DNA of 64,000 nucleotides from UBA1447 sp964612185 (GTDB lineage Bacteria > Bacillota > Clostridia > Oscillospirales > Acutalibacteraceae): positions 1 through 64,000 of the forward strand of contig CAZTCR010000002.1 of assembly GCA_964612185.1 (NCBI GenBank), written 5' to 3'. Positions 16,566 to 26,152 of this stretch are shown here, in pieces. A model generated the notes under the pieces. The model saw only the letters and a list, made by a program, of their open reading frames with translations, was not told the DNA's origin and ran no database searches. A program made the translations under genes and the position numbers. How positions within the stretch are numbered: position 1 is the first letter of the stretch; the number at the start of each line of letters is the position of its first letter.

Positions 16566-19049
16566 ATGATTAAAAACAAGGTTTTTCTGATAGGCAACGC
16601 GCACCTGGACCCGGTCTGGCTCTGGCGTAAAACCGAAGGCTTTGCGGAGATTAAGTCGACTTTCCGTTCTGCGCTTGACCGGATGAATGAATTCCCGGAT
16701 TATATCTTTACCGCATCCTCCGCATCCTACTATAAATGGGTAGAGGAAAGCGAACCCGAAATGTTTGAGGAAATCAAACAGCGCGTCGCCGAAGGGCGTT
16801 GGGTCTTGGCGGGCGGGCTTTGGGTACAGCCGGATTGCAATATTCCATCCGGCGAGGCATTCGCGCGGCATATGCTCTACTCGCAGCGTTTTTATAGGGC
16901 AAAGTTCGGTAAAATCTGTGAATTCGGTTATAATGTTGACTCCTTCGGGCATAACGGTATGTACCCGCAGCTGTTAAAGCACGGCGGTATGAATGCTTAT
17001 GTGATGATGCGCCCGGATAAAAACGAAAACCCGGCCTTACCCACCGGACTTTTCAACTGGCAGTCGCCCGACGGGAGTTCGGTAAGGACTTTCCGGCTCA
17101 CCATGGGCTACGGGGACGATTCGTTTTCACCGGCCCGTCATCCGGAATATGCCGGCCTCACCAACCACGAAGCCAAAGCGCTTGAAATGATCAAAAACGC
17201 CAATGAATACGATATTCCGCTCATGAGTTTTTACGGCGTCGGCAATCACGGCGGCGGTCCGACCGTACGGCATATCAGCGCGCTTGAAAAGGTGATAAAG
17301 GAAAATGCCGGCAAGATTTGTTTCGCCGGCCCTTCGGATTACTTCGAACATGTCCGCAAGGCCGTTGAAGCGGCGGATATCCCGACGGTGGTTGGCGATT
17401 TGCAGCACCACGCAAGCGGATGCTATGCCGCGAACAGCACCGTGAAACAGAAGAACCGCAAAACCGAAAATGTGTTAGTCACTGCCGAAAAATATGACTG
17501 GCTGTCCAACCGGCTCACCGGCTCCAAGCTTAACACCAAAGAGTTCGCCCACGCGTGGGAAAAGGTGATGTTCAACCAATTCCACGATATTTTAGCAGGC
17601 TGTTCCATCCGCAGCGCTTATGAAGAAGCATACAATTCTTTCGGTTATGCCTGCGATACCGCGTGGGAAGCGGGTAATTTCGCGATGCAAAAGATATCCT
17701 GGCGTGTGAATACAAAAGCGCTGTTTAGAATGCCAGGCAAAGAAGACGGGGAAGCCCGGTTTGCAGAAAACGGCGAGGGCGAACCGTCGGTCGTATTCAA
17801 TCCGCATTCTTTCCCGGTAAAAGCACCGGCTTACATCCCGTATGAATCGAAGGAAGTATGCGATGACAAAGGCAATGCGATACCGTTCCAAATCGTCCGG
17901 GCGGAAAAAACGAACGGCAACGATAAATACGAGACTTTAATCATGGCGGAGGTGCCGGCCTTCGGTTGGGCAACACATTATGTTTACCGCAGGACAGACA
18001 CGAATAACCCGAAAACGGCAAAGGTTTCGGTTGATGACGATACGCTGGAAAATGATTTGGTGCGTATTGAATTTGACAAGCATACCGGCTGGATTAAAAG
18101 CTATTATGACAAAACCGCTAAAAAAGAACTCGCGCAGGCGCCGTTCGCGAAACCGGTACTCATCCGTGACGACCAAACGGATACCTGGTCGCACAGAGTT
18201 TTCGAGTTCCGGGAGGAAATCGGCGCGTTTACGGACGCGAAGCTGCAGATTATCGAAGAGGGACCCATACGCGCAGCCATCAGGGTTATCAGTTATTACA
18301 ATAACTCCAAGCTGATTCAGGACTTTACCCTGTATGCCGGTTCAAAAGAACTTGAAGTCCGCGGATTCTTAAACTTTGGTGAGCAGTTCAAGATTCTGAA
18401 GCTATCATTCCCGGTAACGCAAAACAACGGTAAGGTTACCTATTCGATGCCATACGGCTTTATTGAAAAACCGGCAAACGGCGAAGAAGAGCATGCCCAC
18501 CGTTGGATTGATGTGTCCGACGATACCGGAGCGGGGATGGCACTCATCAACGACGGCAAATACAGCTTCCATGTGATGGGCAACGCCATGCATATGTCCG
18601 TGGCCAGGGGCTGCGGCTTTGCCGACCATTTCGGTATCCGGGATGACCGGATGCAGTTCCAGGACCAAGGCGAGCAGTTCTTTAATTATGTGCTCATGCA
18701 GCATGATACAGCGGATTATGCCCCTATCGTTAAGCGCGCAGCATTGCTTAACCAGCCGCTTGATTTGATTCGCGAGACTCATCACGAAGGCCCGCTGGGC
18801 ACAGGCTTTGAAGGGATCCGGATTTCAGCCGAAAACTGTATGGCCGAAGCCATCAAATATGCCGAGGACGGCAGCGGTACAGTTATTCGTTTGTATGAGA
18901 CGGCGGGCAAGCAAACCGCTGATGTAAAAATCGAGCTTCCATTGCTGAACACTGCGTTCAACGCTTCGTTTAACCCGCAAGAGATTAAGACTTTCCTGAT
19001 CAATGAAAAAACGGGCGAAATTAAGGAGGTTAACTTCTTAGAGGTTTAG
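16566..19049 (+). CDS. alpha-mannosidase, glycoside hydrolase family 38
   Basis: The 827-residue enzyme should hydrolyse alpha-linked mannose with retention. The zinc-site motif NAHLDPVW (His13, Asp15), the nucleophile region GYNVDSFGHNG (Asp125) and NQFHDILAGCS (zinc ligand near His340) are all present. The middle region after the catalytic barrel and the C-terminal beta-sandwich domains complete the usual GH38 length. No signal peptide, so it is intracellular and acts on imported oligosaccharides. It ends the four-gene operon; mannose released here needs a kinase and then ManA, which is encoded divergently upstream. Confidence 0.93.
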   Translation: MIKNKVFLIGNAHLDPVWLWRKTEGFAEIKSTFRSALDRMNEFPDYIFTASSASYYKWVEESEPEMFEEIKQRVAEGRWVLAGGLWVQPDCNIPSGEAFARHMLYSQRFYRAKFGKICEFGYNVDSFGHNGMYPQLLKHGGMNAYVMMRPDKNENPALPTGLFNWQSPDGSSVRTFRLTMGYGDDSFSPARHPEYAGLTNHEAKALEMIKNANEYDIPLMSFYGVGNHGGGPTVRHISALEKVIKENAGKICFAGPSDYFEHVRKAVEAADIPTVVGDLQHHASGCYAANSTVKQKNRKTENVLVTAEKYDWLSNRLTGSKLNTKEFAHAWEKVMFNQFHDILAGCSIRSAYEEAYNSFGYACDTAWEAGNFAMQKISWRVNTKALFRMPGKEDGEARFAENGEGEPSVVFNPHSFPVKAPAYIPYESKEVCDDKGNAIPFQIVRAEKTNGNDKYETLIMAEVPAFGWATHYVYRRTDTNNPKTAKVSVDDDTLENDLVRIEFDKHTGWIKSYYDKTAKKELAQAPFAKPVLIRDDQTDTWSHRVFEFREEIGAFTDAKLQIIEEGPIRAAIRVISYYNNSKLIQDFTLYAGSKELEVRGFLNFGEQFKILKLSFPVTQNNGKVTYSMPYGFIEKPANGEEEHAHRWIDVSDDTGAGMALINDGKYSFHVMGNAMHMSVARGCGFADHFGIRDDRMQFQDQGEQFFNYVLMQHDTADYAPIVKRAALLNQPLDLIRETHHEGPLGTGFEGIRISAENCMAEAIKYAEDGSGTVIRLYETAGKQTADVKIELPLLNTAFNASFNPQEIKTFLINEKTGEIKEVNFLEV

Positions 19050-19062
19050 CAGAGTAATATTT

Positions 19063-19094
19063 AGCCGGTGGGGAATTGACCCTGCCGGCTTTTT
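19063..19094 (+). terminator. terminator of the alpha-mannoside operon
   Basis: An 11-bp stem with two G-U pairs (19063-19073 with 19080-19090) is followed by TTTTT. It lies between convergent genes. Confidence 0.75.
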
Positions 19095-19103
19095 CGATTC
19101 GAA

Positions 19104-19538
19104 TTAGTTTGAACTTATCAGTGTTAGCAGCGCTTCTTTGAAATGTTTATCTTGCTCGGGCGTTCTTTTTGACGGCCCCTTTGTTCTTCCTCCGGCCATT
19201 CGGATTTTCTTTGAGTTGTGGCGAGCGAGCAGGAAGCTGTCAATATTGTTGTTGTCATATATTCGTCCGTCCTGGTTGAGCGTAACCGCATTCCTCGCCA
19301 AACACATCGCCGCGAGCCCATAGTCCTGCGTAACCACAATGTCACCGTGATGCACCATGTTTACCAGGGCAAAGTCAACGCTGTCCGCGCCTTTGGAGAC
19401 GGTTACGGTCACCGCGCCCTCCTTTTCAAACACATGGGAAGTGTCGCAAAGGATGATGCACTCGATACTGTTTTCTTTGGCTATCTCAACGGCACTATCC
19501 ACAACCGGGCAGCCGTCCGCGTCAATAAGTATTCTCAT
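19104..19538 (-). CDS. YaiI/YqxD family (DUF188) protein
   Basis: The 144-residue protein begins MRILIDADGCPVVD, the acidic motif of the DUF188 group, which resembles a PIN-like nuclease fold; VTQDYGLAAMCLARNA is the second conserved block. The biochemical function of this widespread family is not established. Its ATG overlaps the stop of the upstream kinase-like gene (ATGA), so the two are translationally coupled. Confidence 0.88.
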   Translation of the reverse strand: MRILIDADGCPVVDSAVEIAKENSIECIILCDTSHVFEKEGAVTVTVSKGADSVDFALVNMVHHGDIVVTQDYGLAAMCLARNAVTLNQDGRIYDNNNIDSFLLARHNSKKIRMAGGRTKGPSKRTPEQDKHFKEALLTLISSN

Positions 19539-20383
19539 ACCTTCAACTCTTTTATCAGGTCCGCGATGCCCATCTCAAAATTCACGCCGAACCGTACATC
19601 CGTGCCGGCATCCTTCGTCCGCTGTATGCTCCCGCAGGTGAAGTTAACGGCGATTTGTGCCGCTTCCGCGAGCGTTTTATCGCTTAGAATTGCGGCGAGC
19701 ATGGCACTCGCGAAGATATCACCGGTGCCGTGAAAATTGCCGCTGATCGTGCCGGAAAACGCATAACTCAATTCGCCGTTTTCCTTGTCAAAACTCGCCG
19801 CGCCAAGCCGTTCCTCATCAAACATGACGCCGGTTAGCACGATCTTTGACGGCCCCATATTGCTTAACCTGCGGAGCAAGTCATCAATATATTCATGTGT
19901 ATAGGGCTTGTCAACATATTCATCGCCCAGCAGAAATGCCGCTTCCGTCATATTCGGCACGATGATGTCTGCTTTGGCGCAAAGCCCTGCCATTTCCTTT
20001 GCGAACTTCATATCGAAAACGGGATACATGGCGCCGTTATCCGCCATGGCGGGGTCAACAAGCACAACAGAGCCCTTTTTCCTGAAGGTGTCAATAAAAT
20101 CTTTGACGATGGCGATTTGCTCGAACGAACCCAAAAATCCACTGTAAATCGCGTCAAATTCAATGCCGAGCGTTTCCCAGTGCTTGGCCATCGGGCGCAT
20201 ATCATCGGTCAGGTCTCTGTAAGTATATCCTTCAAAACCGCCCGTATGGGTGGAAAGCACAGCCGTCGGTATCACTGCCACCTCTATGCCCGCAGCGGAA
20301 ATAATCGGCAGAGCAACGGTCAGCGAACACTTGCCGAAACCGGATATGTCGTGGATGGCGGCAACTCTTTTTTGGTGAATCAT
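19535..20383 (-). CDS. pyridoxal/pyridoxamine kinase homologue (PfkB superfamily)
   Basis: The 282-residue protein resembles PdxK/PdxY kinases, which phosphorylate B6 vitamers. VAAIHDISGFGKCSL at the N-terminus, the STHTGGFEGYTY block near residue 44, VVLVDPAMADNG near 110 and the C-terminal anion-hole region GNFHGTGDIFASAML are characteristic. A frame extending to 20530 was rejected because AAAGGAGCT lies just before the ATG at 20383. It is coupled to the DUF188 gene. Confidence 0.88.
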   Translation of the reverse strand: MIHQKRVAAIHDISGFGKCSLTVALPIISAAGIEVAVIPTAVLSTHTGGFEGYTYRDLTDDMRPMAKHWETLGIEFDAIYSGFLGSFEQIAIVKDFIDTFRKKGSVVLVDPAMADNGAMYPVFDMKFAKEMAGLCAKADIIVPNMTEAAFLLGDEYVDKPYTHEYIDDLLRRLSNMGPSKIVLTGVMFDEERLGAASFDKENGELSYAFSGTISGNFHGTGDIFASAMLAAILSDKTLAEAAQIAVNFTCGSIQRTKDAGTDVRFGVNFEMGIADLIKELKV

Positions 20384-20426
20384 AAAGATTAGCTCCTTTG
20401 ATGCAAAACGGGATATTCTTTGGAAT

Positions 20427-20455
20427 AATATATCACGCAACCCCTCAAAATGCAA
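20427..20455 (-). promoter_or_regulatory. candidate promoter for the pdxK-like gene
   Basis: On the minus strand TTGCAT, a 17-base spacer and TATATT lie about 44 bases upstream of the start codon. Confidence 0.5.
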
Positions 20456-20566
20456 GGATGAATGACCGTTGTGTTGATCAGCGGAATGCGTGAAATGCGT
20501 GCCCTGCGAGAGAACCGTATTATTGCCCAAAAAATATATTGTTTTGTCAAATAGTTGAACGATATG

Positions 20567-20595
20567 TTTACTAATTATTCGAAAAGTGGTACAAT
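20567..20595 (+). promoter_or_regulatory. candidate promoter for the nucleoside operon
   Basis: TTTACT, a 17-base spacer and TACAAT lie about 45 bases upstream of deoC. The -35 match is moderate. I see no clear DeoR or CytR operator. Confidence 0.45.
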
Positions 20596-20640
20596 ATGAT
20601 GCAAGTCAATGAATACTTGAAATATCAGGAGGAAATACCA

Positions 20641-21461
20641 ATGAACATAGAGAACATTTTAAGTTGTGTTGACCACACGCTGCTTGCCCAAACGGCCACA
20701 TGGGACGACATCAAGGTGATTTGCGATGAGGGGATGAAGTATAAAACCGCGTCGGTTTGTATTCCACCGTCGTTTGTAAAAATCGCCAAGGACTATATCG
20801 GTGATGAACCGGCTGTCTGTACGGTGATCGGTTTCCCGAACGGCTACAACACAACCGCCGTAAAACTTGCCGAAACAGAAGATGCTCTGAAAAACGGCGC
20901 GGATGAAATTGATATGGTGATCAACATCGGCGCGCTTAAAGCAAGGCATTACGACTATATTTTGAATGAAATCAAAGTACTTAAAGAAGCCTGCGGCAAC
21001 AAAATACTGAAAGTTATCATCGAAACTTGCCTGCTGACAGAGAAAGAAAAAATCAAAATGTGTGCGCTCGTCACCGAGGCCGGTGCGGATTTCATCAAAA
21101 CATCNNNNNNNNNNNNNNNNNNNNNNNNNNNNNNNNNNNNNNNNNNNNNNNNNNNNNNNNNNNNNNNNNNNNNNNNNNNNNNNNNNNNNNNNNNNNNNNN
21201 NNNNAAATCAAAATGTGTGCGCTCGTCACCGAGGCCGGTGCGGATTTCATCAAAACATCTACCGGCTTTTCAACCGGCGGAGCGACAACAGAGGATATCA
21301 AACTGTTTGCCGCGCACATCGGCAAGCATGTCAGGATGAAAGCGGCCGGCGGGATTAAAAGCCTGGAGGACGCGCAAGCCTTCATCGACCTGGGCTGTTT
21401 GCGGCTCGGTACCAGCTCGATTGTTAAAATTTTGAAAAATCAGGAAGTGGCGGGGTATTAA
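20641..21461 (+). CDS. deoC: deoxyribose-phosphate aldolase, interrupted by an assembly gap
   Basis: DeoC cleaves 2-deoxyribose-5-phosphate to glyceraldehyde-3-phosphate and acetaldehyde. The first part has SCVDHTLL and VIGFPNGYNTT; the part after the gap has TSTGFSTGGAT with the region around the family's active site, and VRMKAAGGIK with the conserved lysine. Between them is a 100-N run flanked by an identical 55-bp sequence. Merging the two copies removes 155 bases and yields a continuous 221-residue protein of normal length. The gene is therefore intact; the break and frame change are artefacts. AGGAGG precedes ATG 20641. Confidence 0.93.
21050..21104 (+). repeat. left copy of a 55-bp contig overlap
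   Basis: These 55 bases are identical to 21205-21259 on the other side of the N run. They are the unmerged end of an assembly contig, not a biological repeat. Confidence 0.95.
21105..21204. other. 100-N scaffold gap
   Basis: Exactly 100 N. The flanking 55-bp duplication and the intact deoC obtained on merging indicate a true gap length of minus 55 bases. Confidence 0.98.
21205..21259 (+). repeat. right copy of the 55-bp contig overlap
   Basis: Identical to 21050-21104. It encodes the same deoC stretch (MCALVTEAGADFIKT) a second time. Confidence 0.95.
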
Positions 21462-21549
21462 CCGCAAATAATTCCGTTGCGGTGCGTCAAGGGTGCCGCA
21501 CCCTACGGATTGCAGAAAAACCCACTAACTCGAAAGATTGGTGATAATT

Positions 21550-22722
21550 ATGGTAACCCGCGTTTTCATCATCGTTCTGGACAGCTTCGGTGCCGGTGAA
21601 CTGCCGGATGCCGCGGAATACGGCGATGCCGGCAGCAACACGCTGTTATCGGTGTCACAATCTCTGAAGTTTCACGCACCGAATCTTCGCCGGTTGGGTT
21701 TGTTCAATATGGACGGCGTTGCCGCCGGAGTACCTGCAAACGAGCCGGAAGGTTGCTTTGCGCGCATGAATGAACGGTCAAAGGGCAAGGACACGACCAT
21801 TGGCCATTGGGAAATTGCCGGTATCATATCCGAAAAACCGTTACCTACTTTTCCCCACGGGTTTCCGGATGAAGTAATAAAAGCGTTCGAAAAGGCAACC
21901 GGCCGCAAAGCATTATGTAATAAGCCTTATTCCGGTACTCAAGTGATTGAAAAATATGGTTTGGAGCATGTGCAGACCGGCAGCCTGATTGTCTACACCT
22001 CGGCGGACAGCGTTTTTCAGATTGCCGCGCACGAGGATGTTGTTCCGTTGGCGCAGCTGTATGATATCTGCCAAAAAGCCCGCGATATTATGGTCGGGGA
22101 GTTTGGTGTGGGCAGAATTATTGCCCGCCCGTTTATCGGCGAATATCCAAATTATAAGCGTACCCCAAACCGTCATGACTTTTCCCTGCCGCCGCCTAAG
22201 ACGACCATGCTCGACCTGCTTGCCGCAAAAGGTTTTGAAACACTGGGTGTCGGTAAAATCAACGACATTTTTGCCGGCAAGAGCATTTCCTGGACGACCA
22301 GAACAACAAGTAACCGGGATGGCATGGAAAAAACAATTGAGCTGCTGAATCGTGATTTTAACGGACTGTGTTTTGTCAACCTGGTTGATTTTGATATGAT
22401 TTTTGGTCACCGCAACGATGTGGACGGCTATGCAAACGCCATCAGCGAGGTCGATATCCAACTCGGTGAATTTGTGCGTGGTATGCAGGCTCAAGATGTC
22501 TTGATTGTTACCGCCGACCACGGTTGTGACCCGGCAACGGCAAGCACCGACCATTCCAGGGAATATGTGCCGATGCTGATTTATGGTAAATCACTTAAAA
22601 AAGGCATTAATCTGGGCACCAGAAAAACCTATGCGGATATCGCGGCGACAGTGCTGGATATTTTCGGTGTTGAAAACTCGTTACCGGGTGAGAGCGTGTG
22701 GGGCGCGATAGCAAAGCAATAG
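21550..22722 (+). CDS. deoB: phosphopentomutase
   Basis: DeoB converts (deoxy)ribose-1-phosphate to the 5-phosphate, linking Pdp to DeoC. The 390-residue alkaline-phosphatase-superfamily enzyme has the metal site VLDSFGAGELPDA (Asp11), the phosphorylated threonine region KDTTIGHWEI (Thr82/83), and TADHGCDPAT near residue 322. Length is typical. ATG 21550 is chosen over a TTG twelve bases earlier because the family starts with a hydrophobic strand right after this ATG. The first phased 11-bp repeat array lies directly downstream. Confidence 0.95.
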   Translation: MVTRVFIIVLDSFGAGELPDAAEYGDAGSNTLLSVSQSLKFHAPNLRRLGLFNMDGVAAGVPANEPEGCFARMNERSKGKDTTIGHWEIAGIISEKPLPTFPHGFPDEVIKAFEKATGRKALCNKPYSGTQVIEKYGLEHVQTGSLIVYTSADSVFQIAAHEDVVPLAQLYDICQKARDIMVGEFGVGRIIARPFIGEYPNYKRTPNRHDFSLPPPKTTMLDLLAAKGFETLGVGKINDIFAGKSISWTTRTTSNRDGMEKTIELLNRDFNGLCFVNLVDFDMIFGHRNDVDGYANAISEVDIQLGEFVRGMQAQDVLIVTADHGCDPATASTDHSREYVPMLIYGKSLKKGINLGTRKTYADIAATVLDIFGVENSLPGESVWGAIAKQ

Positions 22723-22736
22723 CACGGCAGAAGTTT

Positions 22737-22842
22737 AGCAATGGGTTAGCAATAGGTGAGCAATGGGTGAGCGATAGGTTAGCAATCGTTCAAAAACCGC
22801 TCAGCTATTCTCAGCTTTCGCTCAACGAACAATTAACAATGG
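22737..22842 (-). repeat. phased 11-bp degenerate tandem array, copy 1
   Basis: Ten consecutive units follow an 11-base step with one 10-base unit. On the plus strand the first four are AGCAATGGGTT, AGCAATAGGTG, AGCAATGGGTG, AGCGATAGGTT. On the minus strand the order is TGAGC-type units followed by TAACCCATTGC-type units, the same order as in the second array at 43808-43972. The array fills the gap between deoB and cdd and ends at the cdd ribosome site. No strong hairpin or coding frame is visible. Confidence 0.8.
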
Positions 22843-22853
22843 AGTGTTAAAGC

Positions 22854-23273
22854 ATGGACTACAAAAATCTTATAGAAAACGCCCTCGATGCCCGTAAAAT
22901 GGCATACGCTCCGTATTCAAACTTTACGGTTGGCGCAGCTTTGCTCGCCGCGGATGGTCAAGTATTCCGGGGCTGCAACATCGAATCCGCCTCTTTTTCG
23001 CCCACAAACTGCGCGGAAAGAACGGCGATATTTAATGCTGTCTCAAAAGGCGTCAAAGATTTCACCGCAATTGCAGTTGTCGGGGGCAAAGCGGATTCGA
23101 CTGCGCTTGAATTCTGCACGCCTTGCGGGGTTTGCCGGCAGGTGATGACCGAATTCTGCGTGCCGGTTGATTTTAAGGTGATTATCGCAAAATCAGAGAG
23201 CGAGTATCTTGTGAAAACACTTGAGGAATTGCTGCCGATGAGTTTTGGCCCGGAAAGGCTGGCAAAAGGGTAA
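22854..23273 (+). CDS. cdd: cytidine deaminase
   Basis: Cdd deaminates cytidine and deoxycytidine to uridine and deoxyuridine for splitting by the downstream phosphorylase. The 139-residue protein has the zinc motifs TNCAERTA (catalytic Glu in C-A-E) and CTPCGVCRQ, which define the small tetrameric class with three zinc cysteines. GGAGTG at the edge of the repeat array serves as its ribosome site. Confidence 0.95.
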   Translation: MDYKNLIENALDARKMAYAPYSNFTVGAALLAADGQVFRGCNIESASFSPTNCAERTAIFNAVSKGVKDFTAIAVVGGKADSTALEFCTPCGVCRQVMTEFCVPVDFKVIIAKSESEYLVKTLEELLPMSFGPERLAKG

Positions 23274-23294
23274 AAATTCCATAAAAAATAGAAA

Positions 23295-23324
23295 TTGTTG
23301 TTGAATAAATTGTATGATTATGAT
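23295..23324 (+). promoter_or_regulatory. candidate internal promoter for the BMP lipoprotein gene
   Basis: TTGTTG, an 18-base spacer and TATGAT lie 55 bases before the ATG at 23379, in an AT-rich gap after cdd. It could raise expression of the binding protein independently of deoC. Confidence 0.4.
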
Positions 23325-23378
23325 AGGATGTCTTTGGACAAGCGGCATGAGCCGCTAAAAAATATAGGAGGAAAAACT

Positions 23379-24527
23379 ATGAAAAAATCAATCAGCATCA
23401 TCCTGGCAATCGTACTCGCGTGTTCATTTGTCGTATTTTTTGCTGGATGCAACAAAGAAGGGGATGACACAAAAACAACAGCAGCCCCGACAACCTTCGA
23501 AATCGCACTGATAACAGACAAAGGCACAATCGACGACAAATCCTTCAACCAGGGCGCTTGGGAAGGTGTCGTTCAGTATGCGACGGAAACCAACAAAACC
23601 CACAAGTATTACAAACCGACCGATGCGACAACAAACGATTACATCGCTGCGATTGATCTCGCGGTAAAAAGCGGCGCGAAAATCGTTGTTTGCCCGGGCT
23701 TTCTTTTTGAAGTAGCGCTGTACACCTGCCAAACCAAATATCCCACAATCAGCTTTATACTCTTAGACGGCGCGCCTCATACCGAAGACTATGCAACCTT
23801 TAAAACAGAAAAGAATGTCGCTTCCATCTTCTATGCCGAGCAGGAAGCAGGCTTCCTTGCCGGCTATGCAGCTGTTAAAGACGGAATGAAAGGCCTTGGC
23901 TTCATGGGCGGTATGGCTGTTCCGGCCGTTATCCGTTTCGGTTATGGTTATATTCAAGGCGCGGAAGCAGCAGCAAAAGAATTAAACCTCGGTAAAGAAT
24001 CAGTCACCGTTAAATACTTCTATACCGGTGATTTCAAAGCATCGCCGGATATTGAAACCATGTCTGCCGCCTGGTTTGCTGCGGGTACCGATGTTATATT
24101 CGGCTGCGGCGGCGCAGTAGGCAACTCGGTTATGGCGGCTGCCGAAAAGGCTAATAAAAAAGCAATCGGCGTTGATGTTGACCAATCCAACGAATCAGCC
24201 ACCGTTATCACCTCCGCAATGAAAATGCTCAAAAAGTCCGTTTATGACAATCTTTCCGATTTTTATAAAGGCACATTCAAAGGCGGCGTTTCCCAGACCC
24301 TCGACGCAAAGGTTGACGGCATCGGTCTCCCGATGGCAACATCAAAGTTCACAACTTTCAAACAAGCCGATTATGACGCCGTTTATGCGAAAATAGTCGC
24401 AGGTGACTATAAAATTCTCAAAGATGACCAAGCCGGTAAAGCCGGCGACCCCACAGCTGCTGATGCGGAGAAAAACCTGCCGGTACTGGCAACTGAATAT
24501 GTTAAGATAGAATATGTAAAAAAATAA
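23379..24527 (+). CDS. BMP-family nucleoside-binding lipoprotein
   Basis: The 382-residue protein is the substrate-binding component of a nucleoside ABC importer. It has a lipoprotein signal peptide (MKKS, hydrophobic core, lipobox FAGC with the lipidated Cys near residue 25), a low-complexity linker rich in D, T and A, then the BMP domain: ALITDKGTIDDKSFNQGAWEG, GFMGGMAVPAVIRFGYG and IGVDVDQSN. AGGAGG lies before ATG 23379; a longer frame from 23295 has no ribosome site. A hairpin follows the gene. Neighbouring salvage enzymes point to nucleosides as cargo. Confidence 0.93.
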   Translation: MKKSISIILAIVLACSFVVFFAGCNKEGDDTKTTAAPTTFEIALITDKGTIDDKSFNQGAWEGVVQYATETNKTHKYYKPTDATTNDYIAAIDLAVKSGAKIVVCPGFLFEVALYTCQTKYPTISFILLDGAPHTEDYATFKTEKNVASIFYAEQEAGFLAGYAAVKDGMKGLGFMGGMAVPAVIRFGYGYIQGAEAAAKELNLGKESVTVKYFYTGDFKASPDIETMSAAWFAAGTDVIFGCGGAVGNSVMAAAEKANKKAIGVDVDQSNESATVITSAMKMLKKSVYDNLSDFYKGTFKGGVSQTLDAKVDGIGLPMATSKFTTFKQADYDAVYAKIVAGDYKILKDDQAGKAGDPTAADAEKNLPVLATEYVKIEYVKK

Positions 24528-24542
24528 GCCGAAAAAGTTATC

Positions 24543-24576
24543 GCAAAGGGGCGGGCATAAATGTCCGCCCCTTTGC
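24543..24576 (+). terminator. stable hairpin after the binding-protein gene
   Basis: A perfect 12-bp stem (24543-24554 with 24565-24576) lies between the lipoprotein gene and the ATPase gene. There is no proper U-tract. Such hairpins often stabilise the binding-protein mRNA and lower downstream transcription, so that binding protein exceeds permease. Confidence 0.65.
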
Positions 24577-24622
24577 ATAACAGCAACAGGGCTTAGCCCG
24601 CTAAAGGTGGGAAGGGTGTTAT

Positions 24623-26148
<1,526 letters not shown>

Positions 26149-26152
<4 letters not shown>

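Noticed and set aside
20641..21461. deoC as a pseudogene or as two genes
   Set aside because: The break coincides with 100 N and an exact 55-bp duplication; merging restores one normal-length frame.
21913..22554. Minus-strand 213-codon open frame inside deoB
   Set aside because: Antisense to deoB, no start signal, composition of a shadow frame.
23295..23378. N-terminal extension of the BMP lipoprotein
   Set aside because: It would place the lipoprotein signal peptide internally, and AGGAGG lies right before the ATG at 23379.
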